Notes: generated from the letters alone by a model not told the origin. 64,000 nt of DNA from an uncultured Eubacteriales bacterium (GCA_949293815.1 CASFEZ010000002.1:1-64000); one strand, 5' to 3'. Counted from the stretch's first letter, positions 40,884-50,936 are shown. Translations and numbers: made by a program.

Positions 40884-42992
40884 TTGCATATCCCGAAAAG
40901 AAAAAATATTGCCAGAAAACGAACGCTTGCCGTGCTCTGCGCGGCGCTGGCAGTGATATACCTTGCCGATTTGTTTTCCGTACAGATTGTGCATGGGGCG
41001 GAATATCGCGAACGGATGAACCGGGTATCGGTGTATACCATACCGGTAAAAGCCGCCCGGGGTGAAATTTTGGATTGCAACGGCGAGTCGCTGGTTTCCA
41101 ATCGGCTGGGGTATTCCGTTATTTTTGAATATACCCAATTCCCGTCAGATTCCTCTCAGCAAGAGCGGAACGATATTGTATCGCGCCTGCTGGATCTGTT
41201 TGCCGAAAAAGGGCAGGAGTGGAATGACGCCATTCCGCTCATTTTCGACGAGGCAGGCAATCCGGCATTCCCGGAGGACAGGGAAAGTGAAGTTGCATAT
41301 TTGAAATCGCAGGACTTATTAAACCTGAATGACTATGCAACGGCGCAGAATTGTCTGGACGCGCTGATTGAAAAATATGGACTGGAAAACTATACGCCCC
41401 GGCGCGCCAGGGAAATCGGCTCGGTTTATTATTCCATGTTCCGTATGCAGTTTTCCGCAGCTGCGCCCTATACCTTTGCTGAGGATGTAAGCAGCGATAT
41501 TGTTGCGATGGTCAAAGAAAACAGCGATTCTTTCCCCGGGGTAGATATTTCCGCCGTATCCTATCGGGAATATGAGGACGGCACCATTGCGCCGCATATT
41601 TTGGGAACCGTTGGTGTTATCAGTGCCGAAGAGTATGAGGATGCCGTGGCGGAAACGGAGGAACTGCTGTCGCAGCCAGGCTTGACCGAAGAGGAAGAAG
41701 ACGAGATTCGCGCTTCTTCTTATGCAATGGATGATAATATCGGTAAAAGCGGCGTTGAGCAGGTTATGGAAAGCTATCTGCGGGGAACCAACGGCGAAAG
41801 GACCATTGAAATCGATTCGGACGGCAATGTGACCGAATATTATTCGGTAGAGCCGGAATCAGGCAATACGGTCATTTTGACCATTGATAAAGAACTGCAA
41901 AAAGTAACCCAGGATGCACTGGAAAAGCGTATTCTGGAGCTGACTTCCGAAGCCGGTCTGGAAGCGGCGGGCGCGGCGGTTGTGATTGACTGCCGCAACG
42001 GCGAGGTGCTGGCATCGGCTTCCTATCCATCCTATGATTTGTCTACCTATTATGACGATTATACTTCTCTGGCGCAAAATTCCGCCGCGCCGCTGTGGAA
42101 CCGGGTGCTGCAAAGCACCTATGCGCCCGGTTCAACCATGAAACCGGTGATTGCCCTGGCCGCTTTACAGGAGGGTGTGATTGACGAAAACACCACTTTC
42201 TATTGCGATTCGTCCTTCGAGTATATGGATCAGGTCTTTGGCTGCCTGGAAGTTCACGGCAATTTGGATGTCAGAAGCGCCATTGATGAATCCTGTAATA
42301 TCTTTTTCTATAATACAGCGGACAAGCTGGGGATTACCAAAATGAATACCTACAGTTCCCTGTTTGGTCTGGGCTCCAAAACCGGCATTGAGCTGCCGGA
42401 GGCTGCCGGCGTTTTGGCGGGACCTGCTTACCGGGAATCGCTGGGGCAATCCTGGTATTCCGGCGATACCATTCAGGCAGCCATCGGGCAGTCCGATAAC
42501 CTGTTTACGCCTATACAGCTGGCCAACTATTGCACCACCATCGCCAATGGCGGTACACGGTATGTACCCCATGTGATAAAAAGTGTCAAATCTTCGGATT
42601 ATTCCGAAACCGTTATGGAAACCGAAACGCGCATTGCCGCCGATACCGGTATATCCGAAGAAAATATGCAAATTGTCAAAGAGGGTATGTGGCGGGTTGC
42701 CGAAACCGGCTTTTGCCGCACCGCCTTTGCCAATGTGCCGGTAGACTGCGGTGCAAAAACCGGTACTTCCCAGGTGGATCGTCTGGTCAACGGAACTTAT
42801 GTAAGGGGCAATAACGGCTTTTTGATTAGCTTTGGACCTTATGAGGACGCTGAAATTGCCATTGCTGTTGTGATTGAAAATGTCAACAGCGGTACGGCAG
42901 TTGCCAATGTGGCGGCGGATATTTATGAATATTATTTCGGTCAGACCGATTCCATATCGCCGGCGCAGAATGCCGGAACACTTTTGAACTGA
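40884..42992 (+). CDS. mrdA: Penicillin-binding protein 2 (class B elongation transpeptidase)
   Basis: D,D-transpeptidase that cross-links peptidoglycan during elongation. The 702-residue protein has an N-terminal membrane anchor (about 13-35), a dimerisation/pedestal domain and a transpeptidase domain with STMK at 417-420 (catalytic Ser417), SCN at 470-472 and KTGT at 625-628. Start is TTG 40884, six bases after AAGGTGAT. Position after mreBCD supports the PBP2 assignment. Confidence 0.94.
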   Translation: MHIPKRKNIARKRTLAVLCAALAVIYLADLFSVQIVHGAEYRERMNRVSVYTIPVKAARGEILDCNGESLVSNRLGYSVIFEYTQFPSDSSQQERNDIVSRLLDLFAEKGQEWNDAIPLIFDEAGNPAFPEDRESEVAYLKSQDLLNLNDYATAQNCLDALIEKYGLENYTPRRAREIGSVYYSMFRMQFSAAAPYTFAEDVSSDIVAMVKENSDSFPGVDISAVSYREYEDGTIAPHILGTVGVISAEEYEDAVAETEELLSQPGLTEEEEDEIRASSYAMDDNIGKSGVEQVMESYLRGTNGERTIEIDSDGNVTEYYSVEPESGNTVILTIDKELQKVTQDALEKRILELTSEAGLEAAGAAVVIDCRNGEVLASASYPSYDLSTYYDDYTSLAQNSAAPLWNRVLQSTYAPGSTMKPVIALAALQEGVIDENTTFYCDSSFEYMDQVFGCLEVHGNLDVRSAIDESCNIFFYNTADKLGITKMNTYSSLFGLGSKTGIELPEAAGVLAGPAYRESLGQSWYSGDTIQAAIGQSDNLFTPIQLANYCTTIANGGTRYVPHVIKSVKSSDYSETVMETETRIAADTGISEENMQIVKEGMWRVAETGFCRTAFANVPVDCGAKTGTSQVDRLVNGTYVRGNNGFLISFGPYEDAEIAIAVVIENVNSGTAVANVAADIYEYYFGQTDSISPAQNAGTLLN

Positions 42993-43005
42993 GGGGGGGA
43001 CAAAT

Positions 43006-43743
43006 TTGGCAGACAGGCTTGTAATTGTATCCGGAAAAGGCGGGGCGGGAAAGTCCACTGCCGCTGTTTTGCTGGGGCGCAGTCTGGTAGCTTCCGGCAA
43101 AAAGGTTCTGTTGGTCGATGCCGATGTGGGGCTGAACGCGCTCGGTATTTTGACCGGCGCGGCGGCACAGTCCGTTTATCACTGGGGAGATGCGCTGGCG
43201 GGGCGCTGTGACGCCGGGGATTGTGTCGCGGATTGCGGCGGCGGTCTGCACCTGCTTTTGGCGCCTGCGGCGCCGTCCGGAGAGCTGACGCCCGCGCGTT
43301 TCGCGCAGCTGATTTTGTCTTATGATGCTGCTTACGATTATATCCTGGTTGACGGTCCCGCCGGTATCGGGGCAGGTATGGAACTGGCTGCCGCACCGGC
43401 GGCAAAGGCGTTGCTGCTGTCTGCGCCGGACGATGTTTCCGTCAGCGGCTGTGCTAAGGCGGCGCAGCGGGTTTGTGCCTGTGGTCCGAAGCAGGCGCGA
43501 TTGATTATCAACCGTTTTCGTTTTAAGGCAGTAAAAAAATGCCGTCAAATCAATATAGATAATATGATTGACCGTGCCGGGGTGCGGCTGATTGGCATTG
43601 TTCCTGAGGATAAGAACCTGTGGTACTTTGGTTCCTGCGGACTTTTGCCGAAACGGGAAAGTCCCGCCATTGCCGCCTATGCGCGTATTGCCGGACGCTT
43701 GCAGGGACAGAACATTTTATTGAATCCGTATTTATTGAAGTAA
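43006..43743 (+). CDS. MinD-like ParA-family ATPase
   Basis: A 245-residue SIMIBI ATPase with the deviant Walker A KGGAGKST (residues 11-18, signature Lys11), switch-like [15 protein letters not shown] and [12 protein letters not shown]. Location after mreBCD-mrdA matches the mreBCD-minCD order of Bacillus, but no minC is adjacent. It is shorter than MinD (about 265) and its C-terminus ([13 protein letters not shown]) is not a clear basic amphipathic membrane-targeting helix. MinD or a related MipZ/ParA-type positioning protein are both possible. Start is TTG 43006 after GAGGGGGG. Confidence 0.8.
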   Translation: MADRLVIVSGKGGAGKSTAAVLLGRSLVASGKKVLLVDADVGLNALGILTGAAAQSVYHWGDALAGRCDAGDCVADCGGGLHLLLAPAAPSGELTPARFAQLILSYDAAYDYILVDGPAGIGAGMELAAAPAAKALLLSAPDDVSVSGCAKAAQRVCACGPKQARLIINRFRFKAVKKCRQINIDNMIDRAGVRLIGIVPEDKNLWYFGSCGLLPKRESPAIAAYARIAGRLQGQNILLNPYLLK

Positions 43744-43791
43744 ATTTTATTGATTTTGATGGATTTGCGGGAAAAATCAAGAAAATAATCA

Positions 43792-43820
43792 TTGAAAATA
43801 TTGGTATAATATGTTACTAT
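43792..43820 (+). promoter_or_regulatory. Candidate sigma-A promoter of mgsA
   Basis: TTGAAA (43792-43797), a 17-base spacer and TACTAT (43815-43820). A second TATAAT (43804-43809) has no clear -35. Confidence 0.55.
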
Positions 43821-43871
43821 AAAGGTGTTGGAATGGTTTTCCGACAGTTTTCCTATGAAAGGATGATAATG

Positions 43872-44285
43872 ATGAACATCGCGCTTATGGCACATGATTC
43901 TAAAAAAGAATTGATGACGCATTTTTGCATCGCTTATTGTGGAATTTTAAGTCATCATACGCTCTGCGCCACCGGTACGACCGGCAAGCTGGTTGCCGAG
44001 GCGACAGGATTGAATATAAAATGTTTTCTCAGCGGCGCACAGGGCGGCGACCAGCAAATCGGCGCGCGCATTGCCTGTAATGAAATTGATTTGCTGCTGA
44101 TGTTCCGTGACCCGTTGACGGCAAAACCCAGCGAGCCGAATGAAAGCAATCTTCTGCGGCTTTGTGATGTGCATAATGTGCCGGTTGCTACCAATATTGC
44201 AACGGCGGAAGCGCTGATTCACTCTCTGGAACGCGGTGATTTGGATTGGCGCGAATACGCCCATTCCGAGGACATGCTTTTTTAA
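43872..44285 (+). CDS. mgsA: Methylglyoxal synthase
   Basis: Converts dihydroxyacetone phosphate to methylglyoxal and phosphate, a bypass of lower glycolysis under phosphate limitation. The 137-residue product matches the family length, with [10 protein letters not shown], the phosphate-binding CATGTTGK and the catalytic Asp in [16 protein letters not shown] 43872 is eight bases after GAAAGGA; ATG 43869 is also possible. It is followed by a terminator. Confidence 0.95.
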   Translation: MNIALMAHDSKKELMTHFCIAYCGILSHHTLCATGTTGKLVAEATGLNIKCFLSGAQGGDQQIGARIACNEIDLLLMFRDPLTAKPSEPNESNLLRLCDVHNVPVATNIATAEALIHSLERGDLDWREYAHSEDMLF

Positions 44286-44324
44286 CCGCGTTGTTTTTGC
44301 CTATTGTTAATGAAAGTGTTTGAA

Positions 44325-44356
44325 ATACGGGCACACTGCGGTCTGCCCGTATTTTT
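44325..44356 (+). terminator. Terminator or attenuator between mgsA and hisS
   Basis: A perfect 9-bp stem ATACGGGCA/TGCCCGTAT with a ten-base loop, followed by TTTTC, ending 24 bases before the hisS start. No promoter is seen between it and hisS, so hisS may depend on read-through. Confidence 0.8.
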
Positions 44357-44379
44357 CTGTTATGAAAGGAGATTTGCCC

Positions 44380-45735
44380 ATGGGCTTGCTGACCAAAGCG
44401 CCGCGTGGCACGGCGGATCTTTTACCCGCCGAAAGTCATAAAATTCAATATTTGGAAACCGTGTTTTCCGAGATTGCCCGTTCTTACGGATTCCGGGAAA
44501 TTCGTGTCCCTGTGTTTGAACATACCGAGCTGTTCCATCGCTCGGTGGGCGAAACCACCGATGTGGTGCAGAAAGAGATGTACACCTTTAACGACAACGG
44601 CGGACGCAGCATCACCCTGCGCCCCGAGGGCACAGCGGGCGTAGCCCGGGCGCTTTTGGAGCATGGGCTTTACAGCGAGGCCATGCCGCAGAAATTTTAC
44701 TATCAGATTTCCTGTTACCGCTATGAAAAGCCTCAGGCCGGACGGCTTCGGGAATTTCATCAGTTCGGTGTGGAATGCTTTGGTTCTGCGTCTCCTGCCG
44801 CCGATGCGGAAGTGATTGGCCTCGCGAACCGGTTTTTCCAAACGCTGTCGCTGGACAATCTGCACCTGGAAATCAATTCCATCGGCTGCCCCAAGTGCCG
44901 TGCGGCGTACCATAAGGCGCTGAAAGCCTATTTTACCGCGCATATCGATTCTCTTTGCGATACCTGTAAAGGGCGGCTGGAGAAAAACCCCATGCGCATT
45001 CTGGACTGCAAAAGCCCGGTCTGTTCCGCAATTGCCGCCAAAGCGCCGGTGATTCTTGACTATCTCTGTGATGACTGCAAGGAGCACTTCGCGGGCGTTC
45101 AGAAGAATCTGGATGTGCTGAGCATCCCCTATACCGTCAACCCCCGCATTGTGCGCGGGCTGGACTATTATACCCGTACCGTTTTCGAATTTGTTTCCGA
45201 CGCCATCGGTGCGCAGGGAACCGTTTGCGGCGGCGGACGGTATGACGGTCTGGTTGCCGAAATGGGCGGCAGTGCGCTGCCTGCGCTGGGCTTTGCCATG
45301 GGCGTAGAACGGCTGCGCCTGTTGATGGAAAACACCGGCAAATATTTCCCGGAGCCGGAAGGGTATGATTTGTTTTTAATCTGCGCCGACCCGGCTGCCT
45401 TTGATACCGTCAGCCGGCTGACTGCCGAGCTGCGCGATATGCTGCTGAATGTCGAGCGGGATTTATGCGACCGCTCCGTGAAAGCGCAGATGAAATATGC
45501 CAATAAAATCGGCGCACGGTATACGGCGGTGCTCGGAGAAAATGAAATACAGAGCGGTTCCGTTACAGTTAAAAATATGCATACCGGCGATACCGCATCG
45601 CTGCCGCTGGACGATTTTGCCGACCGGTTTTTGTCCCTTTTGAATGATGACAGTCTGCGGGAGTGGAGTGATGACACCCATGCGCCGCAGACGGGCGGCT
45701 TCACCGTGCTGGACGGCGGAAAGAAAAAGGACTAA
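44380..45735 (+). CDS. hisS: Histidine--tRNA ligase
   Basis: Class II synthetase, 451 residues. Motif 2 (KFYYQISCYRYEKPQAGRLR), the histidine-specific segments ARIVRGLDYYTRTVFEF-like (PRIVRGLDYYTRTVFEF) and motif 3 (ALGFAMGVERL) are intact. ATG 44380 has GAAAGGAG upstream; in-frame starts at 44320 and 44362 lie over the terminator hairpin or ribosome binding site. Adjacent to aspS as in many Firmicutes. Confidence 0.96.
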   Translation: MGLLTKAPRGTADLLPAESHKIQYLETVFSEIARSYGFREIRVPVFEHTELFHRSVGETTDVVQKEMYTFNDNGGRSITLRPEGTAGVARALLEHGLYSEAMPQKFYYQISCYRYEKPQAGRLREFHQFGVECFGSASPAADAEVIGLANRFFQTLSLDNLHLEINSIGCPKCRAAYHKALKAYFTAHIDSLCDTCKGRLEKNPMRILDCKSPVCSAIAAKAPVILDYLCDDCKEHFAGVQKNLDVLSIPYTVNPRIVRGLDYYTRTVFEFVSDAIGAQGTVCGGGRYDGLVAEMGGSALPALGFAMGVERLRLLMENTGKYFPEPEGYDLFLICADPAAFDTVSRLTAELRDMLLNVERDLCDRSVKAQMKYANKIGARYTAVLGENEIQSGSVTVKNMHTGDTASLPLDDFADRFLSLLNDDSLREWSDDTHAPQTGGFTVLDGGKKKD

Positions 45736-45774
45736 AAAAACAAAAGTAAGATTTCTACAAGGAAAGGAACTTGA

Positions 45775-47565
45775 TTGGATATGGATTTGCTTGCCGGATG
45801 GAAACGCAGCGGCTATTGCGCCGACTTCCGATTGGCGGATGTTGGCAAAGAGATTATTGTTTGCGGCTGGGTGCAAAGAAGAAGAGACCTTGGCTCGTTG
45901 ATATTTATCGATTTGCGCGACCGCACGGGGATTTTGCAGCTGGCGTTTGACGATGCGACAGAAGAAGCGGTAACGGAAAAAGCAAAAACCGTGCGCAGCG
46001 AATATGTGCTGGCGGCCAAAGGCGTTTTGCGGGAGCGTTCCGCTAAAAACGCCGATTTGCCCACCGGCGATATTGAGCTGGAGGTCAAAGAGCTGCGCAT
46101 TTTGGGCAAAAGCGATACCCCGCCCTTTGAAATCATTGAAAACTGTCCCACGGCGGAAACGACCCGGTTAAAATATCGGTATTTGGATCTGCGCCGTCCG
46201 GATTTGCAGCGCAATATCCTTTTGCGCAACAAGGTTTCCAAAATCACACGGGATTATTTCTATGAAAAAGGCTTTATTGAGATTGACACGCCCCTTTTGA
46301 TGAAATCCACCCCCGAGGGCGCCCGGGACTTTCTGGTGCCCTCCCGGCTGCATAAGGGTAGCTTTTACGCGCTGCCCCAGTCGCCGCAGATTTACAAGCA
46401 GCTTTCCATGGTCGCCGGGTTTGACCGGTATATTCAGTTTGCCCGCTGTTTGCGCGACGAGGATTTGCGCGCCGACCGTCAGCCGGAATTTACCCAGATT
46501 GACCTGGAAATGTCCTTTGTGGATGTGGACGATGTATTGACTATCATCGAAGAATATATTGCCCGGGTGTTCAAAGAGGCCATCGGTGTGGATATCCCAA
46601 CGCCTCTGCCGAGGCTGACCTATCTCGACGCCATGGAGCGCTACGGGTCGGATAAACCGGACACCCGCTTCGGCATGGAGCTGTTCAATATCAGCGAGCT
46701 TGTGGCGGACTGCGGCTTCGGTGTGTTTGAAAACGCCGTCCAGGCGGGCGGCTCGGTGCGGGGCTTCACTGCCAAAAATGCCGTAAAAACGCTGAGCCGC
46801 AAAGAGATTGATAAACTGACCGATTTCGTCAAAGGCTCGGGCGTCAAAGGTCTTGCCTGGGTGCGCTGGGGTGAGGACAGCCTTTCCTCCTCCTTCGGTA
46901 AATTTATCAGCGAAGAAACCATGCAGGCCATTTTGCAGGCGGCAGGCGCGCAAAAGGGCGATGTGGTGCTGCTGATTGCCGACGCGAAAAATGCCCTCTG
47001 CCAGTCGGTTCTGGGTCTGCTGCGCTGCGAAGTGGCGCGAAAGCTGGACATCATTCCGAAGAACAAATTCAACTTCCTGTGGATTATTGAGTTCCCATTC
47101 TTCGATTGGGACGAGGATACCCAGCAGTTTGTTGCCATGCACCATCCCTTTACCGCGCCGCTGGATGAATGCCTGCCGTATCTTGAGAGTGACAAGGCGA
47201 AGGTGCGCGCCAAGGCGTATGATTTGGTGCTCAACGGCATTGAGCTGTCCAGCGGTTCCATTCGTATTACCGACCCCGAATTGCAGGATCGCATCTTCCG
47301 CCTGTTGGGGCTCTCCGAAGAAGAAGCCCATGCCAAGTTCGGCTTCCTTCTGGATGCGTTCCGTTACGGCGCGCCGCCCCACGGCGGTATGGGCATCGGG
47401 CTTGACCGGCTGATGATGCAGATGATTTCCGCCGAGAGCCTAAGGGATGTGATTCCCTTCCCGAAACTCAAAGACGCCACTGAACCCATGTCCCAGTGCC
47501 CGTCGCCGGTAGACCCGGCGCAGCTGGCGGAACTGGGCATTGCCGTGGTCGAACAGAGCGAATAA
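45775..47565 (+). CDS. aspS: Aspartate--tRNA ligase
   Basis: Class II synthetase, 596 residues, with an N-terminal OB fold (GWVQRRRDLGSLIFIDLRDR), motif 1, motif 2 (FARCLRDEDLRADRQPEFTQ), the bacterial GAD insertion (about 280-420) and motif 3 (GIGLDRLMM). Start is TTG 45775, six bases after GGAAAGGA, or ATG 45781; both give nearly the same protein. No asnS or gatCAB is visible, so discriminating or non-discriminating status cannot be decided. Confidence 0.96.
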   Translation: MDMDLLAGWKRSGYCADFRLADVGKEIIVCGWVQRRRDLGSLIFIDLRDRTGILQLAFDDATEEAVTEKAKTVRSEYVLAAKGVLRERSAKNADLPTGDIELEVKELRILGKSDTPPFEIIENCPTAETTRLKYRYLDLRRPDLQRNILLRNKVSKITRDYFYEKGFIEIDTPLLMKSTPEGARDFLVPSRLHKGSFYALPQSPQIYKQLSMVAGFDRYIQFARCLRDEDLRADRQPEFTQIDLEMSFVDVDDVLTIIEEYIARVFKEAIGVDIPTPLPRLTYLDAMERYGSDKPDTRFGMELFNISELVADCGFGVFENAVQAGGSVRGFTAKNAVKTLSRKEIDKLTDFVKGSGVKGLAWVRWGEDSLSSSFGKFISEETMQAILQAAGAQKGDVVLLIADAKNALCQSVLGLLRCEVARKLDIIPKNKFNFLWIIEFPFFDWDEDTQQFVAMHHPFTAPLDECLPYLESDKAKVRAKAYDLVLNGIELSSGSIRITDPELQDRIFRLLGLSEEEAHAKFGFLLDAFRYGAPPHGGMGIGLDRLMMQMISAESLRDVIPFPKLKDATEPMSQCPSPVDPAQLAELGIAVVEQSE

Positions 47566-47610
47566 AGCCTATTGTTCCCTTGAAATAGCGTGGCATAAGG
47601 AGTGTATTTT

Positions 47611-48543
47611 ATGAAGAAAACTGTGAGCAAAATCGCAGCGCTGCTGCTGACCGTTTCGCTGCTCGTTACCTTTGTTGTTCCGGTATCGGCGGCGGATATT
47701 CCCACCCCCTTTGAGGACAGCCAATATTATCACCAGGGCGATTACAGCATTCACTATCGTGTGATAGAAGCCGAGGGAGAAAATCTGGGCTATATTTTGT
47801 TCCTGCACGGTTTTTTGTACTCCGGCGAGAGCTTTGCGTCCATGGCGGCGGAAATGAGCAAGGTCGGCTATACCTGTGTGTTGGCGGATTTGCCGGGCTT
47901 TGGCTACAGCACCCGTGAGAGCGCGGAGATTGAACCCATTGACCGGGAAGTGCTCATGGAAGGTCTGATGGAGTCCATTGCCCCTGAGGAAGAATGGGTG
48001 ATTGCCGGCCAGTCCATGGGCGGCGGCGTGGCGCTGAACATCGCCTGCGAAAGCGATCATATCAAAGCCCTGCTGCTCTATGCCCCCGCGCCGATTCAGG
48101 AGATGAGCGAGTCCATGAACGGTCTTTTGACCTCCGATTTGATGGGCGGTCTGTTCTCCGGTATTCTGAAGATGATGGTGAAATTGACTTTCCTGGTTCG
48201 TATCATGATGTATATGGCCACCATGGATTGGAGCTATACCAACGAATATGACCTTTCCACCCTGACCGATCCGCTCTCAGTGGACGGTACGGCGGAGAGT
48301 ATGCTGTATATGATGACCCGCGCCAGAGCGACGGATTATGAGGCTCTCGCGGCGCTGGATTTGCCGATTCTGCTGGTGCGCGGCGATAAGGACTTTGTGG
48401 TGTCCTCCTCGATGAGCGCCCAAATGGACGCTGCGCTGCAGAATGCCCAGAAAGTGACGGTGGAAGGCGCCGGACATATGCTCAACGAAACCCACTATGA
48501 GCAGCTGAGCGCCGAGGCGATTGCGTTCCTTGCGGCTATTTAA
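47611..48543 (+). CDS. Secreted alpha/beta hydrolase
   Basis: A 310-residue alpha/beta-fold hydrolase with a Sec signal peptide (about 1-27, ending VVPVSAA). Nucleophile elbow GQSMGG (Ser135), oxyanion-region HGF at 66-68, Asp in VRGDKDFVV and His in GAGHML complete the triad. A methionine-rich cap (ILKMMVKLTFLVRIMMYMA) may cover a hydrophobic pocket, consistent with an esterase or lipase, but the substrate is unknown. Site AAGGAG; the next gene is 32 bases downstream. Confidence 0.85.
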   Translation: MKKTVSKIAALLLTVSLLVTFVVPVSAADIPTPFEDSQYYHQGDYSIHYRVIEAEGENLGYILFLHGFLYSGESFASMAAEMSKVGYTCVLADLPGFGYSTRESAEIEPIDREVLMEGLMESIAPEEEWVIAGQSMGGGVALNIACESDHIKALLLYAPAPIQEMSESMNGLLTSDLMGGLFSGILKMMVKLTFLVRIMMYMATMDWSYTNEYDLSTLTDPLSVDGTAESMLYMMTRARATDYEALAALDLPILLVRGDKDFVVSSSMSAQMDAALQNAQKVTVEGAGHMLNETHYEQLSAEAIAFLAAI

Positions 48544-48575
48544 GGGCGCAGCCAATAAACAGTGGAGGGTGTATC

Positions 48576-50870
48576 ATGAAACCGATTCTTTCCCGTACCT
48601 TTATTTGTGCAAGCGACACCTGTGCTGACTATGTACATCAGGTGCCAGCCCCGTACCTCCGGCGTAATTTTGAGCTGGAAGAAATTCCGCAACAGGCGCT
48701 ATTGAGCGTCTGCGGCTTGGGCTTTTATGAGGTCTGGGTCAACGGCGTGCGGATTACCAAAGGACTTTTATCCCCCTATATCTCAAATCCTGACCAGGTG
48801 CTCGACTATGATGTATATGCCATTGCCCCTTACCTGAAAACCGGCAGAAATACGCTGGCGTTTCAGCTGGGCAATGGGATGCAGAACGCCTGGGGCGGTT
48901 ATATTTGGGATTTTGAAAAGGCATCGTTCCGCAGTGCGCCCAAGCTGGCTGTGTGGTGCGGCTTGCAGTTTGCCGACGGCAGCGAGATGCAGTTTGAGGC
49001 GGATACCCGCTTTGTTACAGCCCCCTCGCCGCTTTTGGCGGACGATTTGCGCGGCGGCGAGGTGTATGACGCCCGGCTCGAAATCCCGGGTTGGAACACC
49101 GCCGATTTTGACGACAGCGGCTGGCAGCCTGCGCTTTTGGCGGAACCGCCGAAAGGGGAGCCGGTGGTCTGCCGCGCGAAACCGATTGTGGCTTCGCAAA
49201 TTTTGCATCCGGTTGCCATTCGCCCCGATACGCTGACCCTTGCGGACAGGGGTATCCGCTATACCGGCTATCTCTATGATTTCGGCGTCAATGCAGCCGG
49301 GGTGCCGGTGCTGCGTGTAAACGGCAACCCCGGGCAGCAGATTACCATGATTTTCGGCGAATATATCGGCGCGGACGGGCACTTGCAGGTGCAGAATATC
49401 CGCTTTGACTTTTTGCGGGAAGAACATAAAAACCTGCCCGCCGGACTGCAGAAAGATGAATATATCTGCAAAGGCGGCGGCGAGGAGGTCTGGTCGCCCC
49501 ACTTTACCTATCACGGCTTCCGCTATGCGCTGGTCGTAGGGCTTACCCCGGAGCAGGCAACCCCGACGCTGCTGCAATACGCGGTGATGCACACCGATTT
49601 GGGCGATCGGGGCGGTTTTGACTGCTCCGAGCCGGTGCTGAACCAATTGCAGCAGATGACCCGCCGGTCGATTCTGGCCAATTTCTATCATTTCCCCACC
49701 GATTGCCCCCATCGGGAAAAGAACGGCTGGACGGCGGACGCGGCGCTTTCCGCAGAAGCCTGTTTGCTGAACTTTGACCCGCGGGAAAATTACCGGGAAT
49801 GGCTGGGGCATATTCGCGCCGCCATGCGGGAGGACGGCAGCCTGCCGGGCATCGTGCCCACCGCCGGCTGGGGATTCCATTGGGGCAACGGTCCGGCTTG
49901 GGACCAGGTGCTCGTTACGCTGACCGATCTGTTGTACCGTTTTTCCGGCGAGCGGGATGTGATAATAGAAAACGCCGACGCCATTTTGCGTTATTGCCGG
50001 TATATCGATTCCCGCCGGGATGAAAAAGGACTTCTGGCTATCGGGCTCGGCGACTGGTGCGCGCCCCACGGCGAACCGAAAGCGCCGCTGCTGTTTACCG
50101 ACAGCGTGATTTCCATGGATATTGCCCGTAAGGCGGCGTTCCTTTTGGCGCAAATCGGAAAAACGGCGGACAGCGCCTATTGCGCCGGTTTGGCAGCCTC
50201 GCTGCGTACAGCGGTGCGCAAATACCTGCTGACGGAGCGGACGGCGGCGGGCAATTGCCAGACCTCCCAGGCAATGGGGCTGTTCTACGGTATTTTTGAA
50301 AAAGAGGAAGAACCGGCAGCCTATCAGCAGCTGCTTTCTCTGATTCATGAACAGAATGACCATATTGACTGCGGCGTTTTGGGGGCGCGGGTGCTGTTTC
50401 GGGTGCTTTCGGATTTCGGCGATGCCGATTTGGCATTGAAAATCCTGTTGCAGCCCGATGCGCCCTCCTATGGCAATTGGGTCGCCCGGGGCGAAACCTC
50501 TTTGTGCGAGGATTTTGCGCCGTATGAGGAACATGTCAACTCCCTGAACCACCATTTCTTCGGCGATATCAGCGCCTGGTTTATGGAATATCTGGGCGGC
50601 ATCCGCCCGAATCCCGGCTCTGCCGAGAAAAACCGTGTGGATATTGCGCCGGTTTTTCCCGCTTCGCTATCCTATGTCCATGCGAACCACTGTGCCCTGT
50701 GCGGCCTGGCGGAGAGCAGCTGGGAGCGCCGGGGCGGCGAGATTTTGTTGCGTGTGAAAATGCCGGAAAAGGGCTATGGCGTGATTCGTCTGCCGAAAGG
50801 GTTCCATTTTGCCGATGGTCGAACCGTTTGCCCGGCGGCAGACGGGGAATATGCCGTTTATTCTGAATAA
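48576..50870 (+). CDS. Alpha-L-rhamnosidase (GH78)
   Basis: A 764-residue enzyme that releases terminal alpha-L-rhamnose. It has an N-terminal beta-sandwich (VNGVRITKGLLSPYISNPDQ), an internal rhamnosidase domain, and an (alpha/alpha)6 barrel with the GH78 signature PTDCPHREKNGWTADA, whose Asp, Arg, Glu and Trp bind sugar. WGNGPAWDQV and the C-terminal beta domain follow. It has no signal peptide, so it acts in the cytoplasm on imported glycosides. No rhamnose catabolic genes lie nearby. Terminated by a strong hairpin. Confidence 0.92.
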   Translation: MKPILSRTFICASDTCADYVHQVPAPYLRRNFELEEIPQQALLSVCGLGFYEVWVNGVRITKGLLSPYISNPDQVLDYDVYAIAPYLKTGRNTLAFQLGNGMQNAWGGYIWDFEKASFRSAPKLAVWCGLQFADGSEMQFEADTRFVTAPSPLLADDLRGGEVYDARLEIPGWNTADFDDSGWQPALLAEPPKGEPVVCRAKPIVASQILHPVAIRPDTLTLADRGIRYTGYLYDFGVNAAGVPVLRVNGNPGQQITMIFGEYIGADGHLQVQNIRFDFLREEHKNLPAGLQKDEYICKGGGEEVWSPHFTYHGFRYALVVGLTPEQATPTLLQYAVMHTDLGDRGGFDCSEPVLNQLQQMTRRSILANFYHFPTDCPHREKNGWTADAALSAEACLLNFDPRENYREWLGHIRAAMREDGSLPGIVPTAGWGFHWGNGPAWDQVLVTLTDLLYRFSGERDVIIENADAILRYCRYIDSRRDEKGLLAIGLGDWCAPHGEPKAPLLFTDSVISMDIARKAAFLLAQIGKTADSAYCAGLAASLRTAVRKYLLTERTAAGNCQTSQAMGLFYGIFEKEEEPAAYQQLLSLIHEQNDHIDCGVLGARVLFRVLSDFGDADLALKILLQPDAPSYGNWVARGETSLCEDFAPYEEHVNSLNHHFFGDISAWFMEYLGGIRPNPGSAEKNRVDIAPVFPASLSYVHANHCALCGLAESSWERRGGEILLRVKMPEKGYGVIRLPKGFHFADGRTVCPAADGEYAVYSE

Positions 50871-50879
50871 TACAATAAA

Positions 50880-50936
50880 GAAGGTGAAATCCCCCTGTTT
50901 GCAGGGGCAAATTTCGCCTTCTTTTGTTGTTTTTGC
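50880..50936 (+). terminator. Intrinsic terminator after the rhamnosidase gene
   Basis: A long stem (GAAGG-GAAAT-CCCCTG with CAGGGG-ATTTC-CCTTC) with loop TTTG, followed by TTTTGTTGTTTTT. Confidence 0.85.

Noticed and set aside
44286..44379. Possible T-box riboswitch before hisS
   Set aside because: The region is too short, lacks the T-box bulge and specifier stems, and its hairpin is a plain terminator.
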